Source: Steinernema hermaphroditum
Taxonomy: Eukaryota > Nematoda > Chromadorea > Rhabditida > Steinernematidae
DNA length: 64,000 nt
Assembly: GCA_030435675.1 (NCBI GenBank)
Contig: CM059622.1
Location: 2,542,001-2,606,000 of the forward strand
Direction of reading: 5' to 3'
The notes under the pieces are model-generated. The model was not told where the DNA came from. It worked only from the letters and a program-made list of their open reading frames with translations, and did not search any database. Below are positions 41,415-51,495 of this stretch, piece by piece (position 1 is the stretch's first letter; each line of letters starts with the position of its first letter). The translations under genes and the position numbers were made by a program.

Positions 41415-42123
41415 ATTAGGCTGACTGATGTGATTTGGCGGACAAACTGGAGACGATAAACTTCCACCACTTCACACAAAATGAATGCCGTTACCTGCAG
41501 GATTTGTCTGGCAGACAGTCAAAAAAGTGGTAGACACGTCTGTCTGCTGTGCAAACGCTAAGACAGTGGCCGTCATTCTGTGATGTGAATCGCTATGAAG
41601 CGGTGAAGAACAATGACATCTCACACTGACAGGCCGTATGTGGAGGTGGATTTTTCTTGCCACACCCTGAAAACAGGCACAAAGCCTCCATTTCTCAGGG
41701 CCGAACAACATCTACACAACAAGATGTACTTGCTGCAGAACTTAGCAGTCCCCCTCCCTCTTTTCCATAGCCACTGATTGAAGTCACTCAACTCGTAAAT
41801 GCATTCATAAACATAATCAACATCACCGCTCTTTTGGGCAATAGCAACATCACAGAGCAAACTACACTTTCCCCACTGCACGCATCGAAAACAGCGCTAC
41901 GCAACTACAACACCTTCTTTTCGCATTGGACGAGGTCGCCAGAGAGAGAGTGGAGTTTGTAGCCATCGCTGTCGTCTTCCATCGATATTTAGCGATCCGG
42001 TGCATTGTTTTTCTCCTCGTTTTCAGTTTCTATGCCTTTTATGGGCTTATTTTTGATCATCAACGCAGAAGTCATAGTGCTGCACGAGATATTGGTTACA
42101 ACTGAACGAGATATTGGTTACAG
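41415..42123. other. Divergent promoter region of DSCC1/ACAD10
   Basis: About 700 bp between repeat H copy A and the ACAD10-like ATG. A direct repeat GAGATATTGGTTACA occurs at 42086-42100 and 42109-42123, immediately before the ATG. AGAC/GTCT words are frequent near 41510-41630. No other feature was recognised. Confidence 0.45.
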
Positions 42124-45100
42124 ATGGCTAGCATTAAAGCTGTGATATTCGACTTAGGCGGTGTGCTTATCCCGAGCCCCATGTACACATGGCTAGGTAA
42201 GCCACACTTTGAACAGTATTATGTTGGTTTAGACATGGAAAAACTCCGCGGACTCAAAGCTGGATCAATTCTGCAGATGATTCAGACACCTGAAGTAAGC
42301 CCAATCTTCAAGGCGTTGGAGATTGGTCAGACAAACATAGAAGACTTCGAGAATGTCTTCGCCTACTTTTATGACAAAAAGGTATTCTTTTTTGATACAA
42401 TTGCTGAAAAAGAGAAAACTATTACTCCCGGCAGAGAATCGAACCCGGGTCTCGCACGTGAAAGGCGCGGATACTCACCACTATACTACGTAATAGCAGG
42501 GGGGAGAGCATTTGTCCAGAGATGTCTTACAGATGAATCTCGGAAACATTTGTCCCCTTCTGTCCGTCGACGGGATGAAACATTTCACACCCTTGACCGC
42601 AATTCTCTTCCTTCTCTGTCACAGACCTATCGCACCGTTCCCCTCAGACAGTCTGATCTGCATGGGATCTGTCTTCCAAGACACATCGCCAGTCTCTGGA
42701 GTCGACGCAGTTAACCGAGAAATTCTTTCGCCTTTTACTAAAGAATTCCGTGCGTCGACTCGCTTTATGAGTTTATCTCAATTTTTGGACTCCTAACCGC
42801 AAGGAAGGGATAATAGAAAAGACTCGGGTAGTGTAATGCTCTAATATTATAAAAAATAATGTCCACGGTTCCTTTGAACTTGACAAAGAAGGTAGTTCTG
42901 AAGAACTAACTTTGATATTTCCCAGCATGGCGTCCACCCTGGTCGCATATTCGACTTCCTCGACTCGAAGATGCTCCCGGAGATGCGAGAGGCTCTCCTC
43001 TGTCTTCGAAGCAACGGCATAAAGATCGGATCAATCACTAACAACTACTTCAAAGACCGCGCCCATCGCCTTCCGACGTTCTTCGAATCGGAAAGGGAGC
43101 TCTTCGACATGGTCATCGAATCGTGCCGCGTTGGGATTCGCAAGCCCGACGTCGCCATCTTCAAAATGGCGCTCGAGAAGCTCAGAGTGAAGCCGGAAGA
43201 GGTGCTGTTTGTAGACGACATTGGTGCCAATCTGAAGGGAGCTGCTGCTGTAGGTATGAGAACTTTAAAGGTAACGATCCATTCAAGCTTACACAGTCAA
43301 GTGCAATTTAGTGCGTGGACCCAAAAAAGACCATTCGTGAAATCGAGGGACTTGTTGGGTTCTCCCTGGACAAGTACATCCCCGGGACGAGGGCGATGCT
43401 TCCAGAAGAGGCCCTGCCAACAGATCGTCTTCTACCGTATCTCCGAAACCTTCTGAATATTCCTTACAACACCAATGACCTTATGATCAGAAAATTCGGT
43501 CATGGGCAGTCGAATCCGACCTTTTATGTCTGCCTAGGAGGCCATGAAATGGTCCTCAGGAAGAAGCCCGTAAGTGAGCCGTTTATTTCTCTGAATCATC
43601 GGCGATTCAGACTGGAAAACTCCTTCCTTCGGCTCATCTCATCGAGCGAGAGTATCAGGTGATGAAAGCCATCGATGGGAAAATTCCCGTGCCGAAGATG
43701 ATCGATTACGTATCGGAGTACGTGGCACACAAAGGCGATTGTTGGTGAACTGCTCTTTAGACCCGGAATCCTGGACACACCCTTCTTCTTGATGACCTAT
43801 GCTCATGGTCGAATCTTCATCGATCCGAACCTCCCAGGTCTCCGACCCAAAGATCGCCGAGAGATCTACGCCGAACTGATCCGAGTCCTGGCGCTCATTC
43901 ACAAGGCCGACATCGACGGTCTCGTCGCTTCGGGATACGGTAGACCGGAGGCGTTCTTTAAGAGAAACCTGGCGAGGTGGAAGAAGCAGTTCGACGGGGC
44001 GAAGACGGGAGAGGTGCCAGAGATGGATAGGCTTTATGAGTGGCTGGCTAGGAACATTCCAGAGCAGAGTATGAACAGAATCGTCCATGGCGACTATAGG
44101 TACACTTTTGTGGAACTGCAGCCCCGATCAGACAAAGGTTTGTAGGCTGGACAACGTCATATTCCACCCGACGGAGAATAGGATCGTCGCCGTCCTTGAT
44201 TGGGAAATCTCGACCCTCGGCGATCCAAAGGCCGATCTGGCTACGTGTCTCTTCAAGTACTACAATCCCATAGAGACGCGTTCCGTGCCGAGACTGAAGA
44301 ACCTGCACAATCTCGAAGATTTGGGGATTCCGACGATCGATCAGTTCTTGGACTACTACTCGCAGTTGATGAATGAAGATCCGATCGATCGGCAGACCCT
44401 CGCCTTTTGCAAAGCCTTCACAACCTACAGATTCGCTTCGATCCTTCAGGTTGACACCGTTTGCTAGCAACAATGTCCAAGATGTACTTTTAGGGCGTGT
44501 ACAAGAGGTATACTCAGGGCCAGGCCAGTCAGGCAGCCATCGCTGCATCCTTCGGATCGGCAGCAAAGACTCTTGCACAGGCAGGCTTAAAAATGGCCCA
44601 GGAAGCGGAGAATCCCCCAGCACCATTTGGCATGTGTCTACCGTATGCCTCCAAACATAGCCACCTTTAGGACAGTTCCCTGTCGTTCCGTCGGCGCTCT
44701 CCAAACGGGCCAAGGAGTACTACTACCAAGTGAAGGAGTTCATTGCCCACGAAGTGTTCCCTCTGGAGAACGAGCTCAACGAGTTCCACCACGGCGAGCG
44801 GAAGTGGGAAGTGCACCTGAGGATCGAGGAGCTGAAGAAGAAGGCGAAGGCCAGAGGTCTCTGGAACCTTTTCGTGCCGAAGGTCGTCGACCCGGAGTGT
44901 CGCTACGGTGCCGGGCTGACCAACGTCGAATACGCTCATATCTGCGAGTTGATGGGACGGTCGCATTTTGCTCCGATTGTAAGTCTTAGATCAGGTTAGA
45001 AATTGGGAGTCCTCATTCGAAAGGACTATGGTAGAAAAGGGGGGTAAAAACAATAGACTATAGTCTGGAATGTCATTTTGGTGACCATCTAAGCGTGAGA

Positions 45101-46492
45101 CCGGTCGGAAAATGAAAAGGAGAAGCGAAAGAAACCTAGCGGTTTCCCTGTTGGATGCTTACGGAAATGACTACTGTCTCTAGATGTCTTTTTTTGAGTC
45201 ACCCTGCAGATAATGTTCTAAGGTCTTAAAATTCAGGAGAGATCGCTCAGTTTCGAGGCGAATGAGACCATTCGAGACATATGTCTATGACAGACTATTT
45301 GCACACCCTGTTGGACAAAGTGGTCGATTTTTCGCTTCGAAACCAGTCTCCTTGTCCCAATTTAAAAGTTCTAGAAATATTTCACAAAATCACAACATGA
45401 AGACATGTGGTTTTGCGAAATCTTACCGACCCTTCCTCGTCATAGAAAACCATTTTTTTAACGTCAGATCTTCAACTGCAACGCGCCAGACACGGGCAAC
45501 ATGGAGGTCCTCATAAAGTACGGTAGCGAAGAACAGAAGAGGAAGTGGTTGATTCCGCTGCTCGAAGGAAAAATTCGGTCCTGTTTCGCCATGACGGAGC
45601 CGGACGTCGCCTCGAGTGACGCCTCCAACATCCAGGTACCCATAGAGTACGGTAACTCCTTCGCCAGCCGACGACTTTCTAGGGGAATATCCAACGAGAT
45701 GGCGATCACTACATCATCAACAGTCGGAAGTGGTTCGCCTCCGGGGCGGGACACCCCGACTGCAAGATCGTCATCTTCATGGGACGCACCCTCGGCTCGT
45801 ACAGCCAGCCACGAGTGCGTCAACAGAGCATGGTTCTGGTGCCGATGGACACGCCCGGAGTTACGGTGGTTAGGCCGATGAGAGTTCTTGGGGACGACGA
45901 TGCTCCAGGTGGGTGATTTGCTACCGTAATCCAATGGAATTCATTCCTTCCAGAAGGCCACTGCGAGATCCTCTTCGAGAACGTCCGCGTTCCCGTCGCC
46001 AACCTGCTGGTGGGCGAAGGGCGCGGCTTCGAGATCGCCCAAGGCCGCCTAGGCCCCGGCCGCATTCACCACTGCATGCGCCTCATCGGCGCCGCCGAGC
46101 GGGCGCTCGACTTCATGAAGCGGCGCGTCGCCTACCGTACCGCCTTCAAGAGGCCGCTCAGCCAGTTCCAGAACGTCCGCGAGGACATCGCCAACTCGCG
46201 TGTGGAGATCGAACAGGCGCGGCTTCTGGTTCTCAAGGCGGCGCACATGATCGACTCGGTGGGGGCGAAGGCGGCCGCCCAGGAGATCGCCATGATCAAG
46301 GTGGTTGCACCTTCGATGGCGCTGCGGGTCGTCGACCGCGCCATCCAGATCCACGGCGCCCTTGGGCTGACGCAGGACACTCCACTGGCCAGGTTCCTCG
46401 TTCAGGCGCGGACTCTTCGCTTCGCCGATGGACCGGACGCTGTGCATCTGGAGTCGATAGCCAAGATGGAACTGCTGCAGTCGAAGTTGTAG
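42124..46492 (+). CDS. ACAD10: ACAD10-like HAD + APH + acyl-CoA dehydrogenase fusion
   Basis: Eleven exons are proposed: 42124-42381, 42926-43270, 43312-43569, 43611-43717, 43761-44099, 44146-44449, 44494-~44645, ~44671-44978, 45468-45635, 45683-45908, 45954-46492, about 1000 residues (human ACAD10 has 1059). Domains in order: HAD hydrolase-like ([32 protein letters not shown]), an aminoglycoside-phosphotransferase-like kinase ([33 protein letters not shown]) and acyl-CoA dehydrogenase ([45 protein letters not shown]). The family handles 4-hydroxy-acid and other acyl-CoA breakdown in mitochondria or peroxisomes. The exon 7/8 junction near 44645/44671 does not join in phase with simple GT-AG sites. 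Intron 1 (544 bp) contains a tRNA-Glu-like pseudogene and repeat H. AATAAA lies at 46651-46656. Confidence 0.88.
42424..42490 (-). pseudogene. tRNA-Glu (TTC)-like pseudogene in ACAD10 intron
   Basis: The minus strand reads TAGTATAGTGGTGAGTATC (D arm/A box), anticodon arm CGCGC-CTTTCAC-GTGCG with TTC, and GGGTTCGATTC (B box). The 3' acceptor strand CCGGGAG is present but the matching 5' strand is lost, and the T stem has a mismatch. It is antisense to the host gene in intron 1. Confidence 0.7.
42512..42815. repeat. Dispersed repeat H, copy B (ACAD10 intron 1)
   Basis: Longer version than copy A, starting AGAGATGTCTTACAGATGAA with AATCTCGGAAACATTT shared with copy C, then the common body and the CGCAAGGAAGGGATAATAG end. 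It lies wholly within intron 1 next to the tRNA-Glu-like pseudogene. Confidence 0.8.
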
Positions 46493-46671
46493 AGTGATTC
46501 GGTCTTGTATGTAGCGATGCAGTGTTCCCCGACTGGCGAAAGAAGACGGCACAATCCAAAAGGATTTACTCGCCCTGGGATCCTAACCGTAGTTTCACAT
46601 TCAAAAACAGCATGACAAACGAAATATCCAACATGTGAGGTCAAAGTAGCAATAAAACTGAGATCTGAGGA

Positions 46672-49600
46672 TTAGTCGTCGGTCAACGCGAGTGCCTTCG
46701 TCAGCAGTGCCTCTACGAGTTGTGGATCGACTTTATCTGCAAAATAGGTTGCTAAGAACAGGCTTCACACGTCGAAACTCACCATCCCCGCCACGTTGGC
46801 CGGTCACGTCGCGTTCAAGTTCTAGTTTTTGTTTGGCCGCTGCGTACATTCCCTCCTCGATGGTCCCTTTTGAGACGAATCGGAAAATGTTAACGTCTCT
46901 GAAAAGAGCCGCCTTGAAATCAATTTCTGAAGATCAGTGCCGACCTCTTTTGGCCCATGCGATGGCAGCGGTCCTCAGCTTGTTTGTCGTTGTAAGGGTT
47001 GAAGTCGATGTCGTGAAGAATGATATTATTCGCAGCTGTCAGGTTAATTCCCATGCCGCCGGCGCGTGTGGACAGCAGAAACACGAAGATCTCGGGGTTG
47101 GTGTTAAACTCGTTAATAAGCTCTTGTCTAAATGGAAAATACATTGACTCTTATATACTGGAAACCGCTTCACCTCTCCATAACAGGCGTGGAGCCGTCA
47201 AGTCTGCAGAATACATGTCCTCTGACATTGAGATAGACCTCCAAAATGTCTAACAGCGAAGTGAACTGGCTGAAGATTAGCACTTTCTCGCCTTTCGCCT
47301 TGATCTCCGGTAGTATTCTGTCCAACTTCCTGCATTTGCCAGAGGCGAGGCTCTCTTCGGGTTCTAGCATGAAATCCGAAATCGTATCGAACTTCTCGCA
47401 TAGTCGATGAATGGCAAAGTCGCTCAAGAAGGACAGATCTTCGGCGACATGCTCTGGCTTCTTCTTGGCGTATTCACGTTCCTGCAAACGACCCAATCAT
47501 AACAGCAAAAAGTGTATGAATAACACACCTTTCTGCAGAGGATCTTAGCAATTTTTTCTAGTTTGGCTTCGTCGTACAACTTTCTAGTAAGCAAAGGGTG
47601 ATTCGCGATCTGTCGAAGCTGCATCAGGCCGCCAGCTGATGAGTAATCACCGCAATTCTTCTGGAAGCGCAAGTCGAGAACACGCGTACGGTACATGTCT
47701 CTTTGCTCGCTGGTCATGTCGATGCTTACGAAGTTGTCCAATTTCTTCGGAAGTGTATCCAAAACGTTCGCCTTCAAACGGCGTAACACGTAAGGAGCGA
47801 GAATAGCCTTCGCTTGTTCGATGGTCGACTTCTCGTAGAGCGCGGTAGAGCTATTCTGCCCTTCCTTGTTCGACTGTTTTCTCTGGAACTGCTGCAGCAG
47901 CTGGCTTATGTCCTCGCAGTACCGACTGAACAGCTTGGGCATGGTGAAGTACATCAGTGAGATCAATTCGCAGAGATTGTTCTGAAGAGGCGTTCCGGTC
48001 AAGAGCAACTTTCGCTTTCCTCTAATCTTCATCAGCGTTTGATAACGTGCGGTAGCGCAGGACTTCAGCATGTGGCCTTCGTCGTAAACAATGTAGTTGA
48101 TCGAGAACTTCTTGAAGAATTTGCGATCTTCAGGTTTCGAACAGACCATGTTGTACGTCGTTAGCAGAACATCGGCTTCTTTTCTGATCTTCTTTGCCCG
48201 AGAAGCGATTTCTGATCGTTCCGCCTGTGAACCATAATAAGTCTCAACCTAAATGTGCTTGAATAGAAACACGTCAACGTGATGTGATCGATACCCTCAA
48301 TGTCGGCGACCACTTCGCTATCTCACCCATCCAGTTCTCGATTGTAGAAGATGGCACGATGATGAGGTGAGGGCCTTCGGCGCGCGTCTCTTTTAAGTGC
48401 GTGAGAAAGGCGATGACTTGAATGGTTTTGCCCAAACCCATCTCATCGGCAAGAATGCCGCTCAAGCCCAGTCTGTCCATCATCATCATCCAGTTCAAAC
48501 CGATCTGCTGATAAGGGTGTAGAGTGCATCCGGTATGCAAGGTCTTCGGCTGAACTTGTAGCGTTTGCGTCATCATGCGGTTCAGTTCGTCCTGAATCTG
48601 CTTCGTATTCTCCTCACAGTCATCTAATATCTTCTCTAGCACTCCACGGTTCTCGAAGTGTTCGAACTGACTGTCCACAAGAGCCTGACCGCGAGCCACC
48701 GACGACATTTGTTCTTCCTGCATATCTCACTGTCATTAATGCGATGAACAGGCGATTTACCAATTGATTAAAAGACGAAAATGGACGACTGTTTACGATA
48801 AACTCAACGAGCTTATCTCCACTTCTTGGAAGTGCTAGCAGTTCCTCACGGGTGGCAGTGTTGAAGAGATCCAAACATTTGGCTCGGATCTGCTTAGAAT
48901 CGATCGCCGCTCGATTCTCCTGCTCTGCCTTAAACAGTCATCTATAAACAACTACTTTCCGATAGTGTTGTCTATACCCCGCTGTCATCACTGTCGCCGC
49001 TAAACTGCCGTTCCATCGCAGCCACAACCGCTGCATCTTCTTCATCTTCATTTTCCGAAAAAATCTTATCCGGCAGCTCAACCTCTTCTTCGCTCTCACT
49101 TTCGTCCTTAATTTCCAACTTCCGGCGCTTAGCGTCCTGTCTTGCTTGCTTCACAACTGATTTCAAGGTATTCTAAATATTGTTTTATACATCAAGCACG
49201 TTGAGAGCAGCTCTACTTTGGAAGTCCCTAGGTCATGTTCTTCTTCGGACGATGTGGACATAATGCGCGACCGTTTAGCGACGAATTTGATGCTCGGCGG
49301 AGCAGGCAGTTTCTGGTGCACATCCTTCGTCGGCAAGAACTTTGGCTTCGTCAACCACTGCCCGTCATCAGAAGAGTCGCTCAGCGTTCTAAAAAAAACG
49401 ATGGAATGCCTCTTGCGAAGAAAGTTTTTACCCGTCGGCTTGCTTCAAACCATTCCGATTTTTTTGATACGCAAAGGCATCCTCTGAATTCAGTCCATAA
49501 CGGTTTCTAATCTCAGAGCCGTTGAATCCAACCACGAATTCTCTCCGAGAAGTTTCTTTTTTGATTTTGACTGGTTGGCCCGGCTGTTGGTAAGAAGCGT

Positions 49601-49893
49601 GCGGAACAATATCGAAGTCATCGTCATCGGATGAGAGAATTGTTTTCACCCTTTTTTTCGTCGATTTCGAACAGGCAGCCTGCCGAGCTGATTTCTGTGA
49701 TTTAGCGCCGTTCGTTGTTATCTGCAACAGAAATCGTAAAACTTTGTAACAGATTGGCACAAACCTTGCTGAGGGAGTTCTTCTTGTACGCTAGCTCGTT
49801 CACGAGCGCCGACGATGCGCTCGAGGTTTGATGCGCGATTCTGCGCTTTCCGACCACGACCTCCTCTTCATCGCTACTCATGGCTTCGTCCAC
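46672..49893 (-). CDS. SMARCAD1: SMARCAD1-like SNF2 chromatin remodeller
   Basis: Eleven exons (49765-49893, 49432-49721, 49217-49388, 48978-49172, 48761-48928, 48295-48717, 47529-48248, 47174-47481, 46945-47127, 46783-46898, 46672-46736) join in phase to 922 residues. This SNF2 ATPase subfamily (Fun30/SMARCAD1) acts in heterochromatin maintenance and DNA end resection. The N-terminal third is acidic and Lys/Ser-rich ([23 protein letters not shown]). The helicase core shows [19 protein letters not shown] (Walker A), YDEGHMLK (DEAH-type box), [38 protein letters not shown] and DRCHRMGQ. A helix-hairpin-like [15 protein letters not shown] precedes the core. The donor after MGQKR is GTCGGC, weak but phase-correct. 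The stop is 180 bp from the convergent ACAD10 stop. Confidence 0.9.
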
Positions 49894-50696
49894 GGAACTG
49901 GATTTTTTCTCTAACCGTTTCTGAAGCTACCTCCGCACCAAGGAGCGACCTCGGTGCTGAATTACCTGGAAGAAACAACTCAGAATGCACTGACGAAGAC
50001 GCGAGAAGGTGTGAATCGCAGCTGAAGTCAGCTGATCGACGCCATAAACGACGTCATCGGAATCATTTCAACAAAAACGCAACGTGACGATGGGGAAGAG
50101 TTTCGCGCAAATTCGAACGTATGAACTCTCTTGTCTACACAAGAACAGAAGTTCAAAAAGCAGAGAGCAGGATCAACGAGACAGGAGTTGCTCGTACCGA
50201 AGAAATTAATCGACGACTATCAGAAAAAACGCCATGAGTGGAATCCATGCAAATTCGGAAAACAAAGGTCTCCCAGGATTCGACGTGAAACTCTGCACAA
50301 CTCTGCTCTCTCTACCAGCATGCTGCAAACGATGGTAGTTTATCAGACAGCTTTATGCGAAATCGGTCGGTTTCCCACCGCTTCACACTGACTCCTGCTA
50401 CAGAAAATGACTACCATCGTTTGCAGCGTTTGTATGGCAGACCGAATCCAGTCCCATAGACAGACATTTTGTCTAACAGACCAACACTGGTTGGCAAAAT
50501 GACGGTAATTGTATGCATGGTCTCTTCATATATCGTATCCAGATCATCGAATTTCTCAAATTTGCTTCGCCTGTCACGTGAACAAAAAAGTGATGACACT
50601 CCAGCGAAAGGGTAATTGCCAACTGACGCATAAGGGTTACTGTGGCAGGACTCAAAATTTCAAAAGGTCTTTTCAGTGTTGTACGAACAGAAGAAG

Positions 50697-51495
50697 GCCA
50701 GAAATGTCTCATGAATCTCGGAAACATTTCTCCCTCTTTGTCCTCGGCGGAATAAAACATTTCACACCCTCGACCACAATTCTTTGCGTTCTCTGTTGCA
50801 GACACATCGCACCGCTCTCCTCAGACAGTCTCGTTTGCACGGGGTCTGTCTAACAAGGACGACGGTCAGTCTCTGGAGTCGACGCAGTTGACGGTGTTAC
50901 GATCATACCGCCTAAAAATATTCCACCAAAAATTATCAATATCAACCCAATAACAACAAACAAAATTTATTGAACCCTCCTTACCGGAGCAGATCGCTTC
51001 AATTGCCTGTAACACCTCGGAGTCACGTAGAACCCCCCAAGTTAATAACGATGACAGCTCCGAACTGGCAACTGAAGCACCACCGATTAGGATTCAAAGC
51101 TTCCGCTACCGCCATCACAACGATCAATTGATCGATATTGTGAACCGCTTCAATCAAGAAGAAGAGGACTGGGTACTTGAGGAAGCTAGCTGTGCACAGC
51201 CAGTCCCTCCATGAATGCAGCACTGACCCCAGAGAAGATTGCGACGATGACTCAACTGAAGAAAGTATTCAAGATGACTCCAGCGATTACGACCAGATAT
51301 TCTAACAGATTACCATAAATGTGTTAAATGAAAGTGGTGATATAATTTTGGCGGTATAATTTTTGGCGGTATGGTCGTGTAATCGCAGTTGACAGAGAAA
51401 TTCTTTCGCCTTTTACTAAAGAATTCCGTGCGTCGACTCGCTTTATGAGTTTATCTCAATTTTTGGACTCCCTACCGCAAGGAAGGGATAATAGA
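50697..51495. repeat. Dispersed repeat H, copy C, split by insertion
   Basis: The first part (50697-50892, AATGTCTCATGAATCTCGGA onward) and the second (51384-51495, TTCTTTCGCCTTTTACTAAAG to GGAAGGGATAATAG) together match copies A and B. The break falls within CGCAGTTGAC, duplicated on both sides of a 491-bp insertion. Confidence 0.88.
50893..51383. mobile_element. Element with 10-bp target duplication inside repeat H
   Basis: A 491-bp insertion flanked by perfect CGCAGTTGAC (50883-50892 and 51384-51393). The ends are imperfect inverted repeats, GTTACGATCATACCGCC and, inverted, TTACACGACCATACCGCC. Subterminal TTTTGGCGGTAT occurs twice at the right. Inside, 51033-51210 reads as an open frame (RIQSFRYRHHNDQLIDIV, then EEEDWVLEE) and an acidic stretch in a shifted frame, suggesting a decayed coding sequence. 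The 10-bp duplication fits Mutator-like transposition. Because the pre-insertion sequence is known from copies A and B, the boundaries are certain. Confidence 0.9.

Noticed and set aside
44048..46552. Long minus-strand frames opposite ACAD10
   Set aside because: The plus strand has unmistakable APH and acyl-CoA dehydrogenase motifs; GC-rich exons leave the reverse strand open.
50131..50391. Possible 86-residue basic protein upstream of SMARCAD1
   Set aside because: No family, no splice context and mixed codon use; likely chance.
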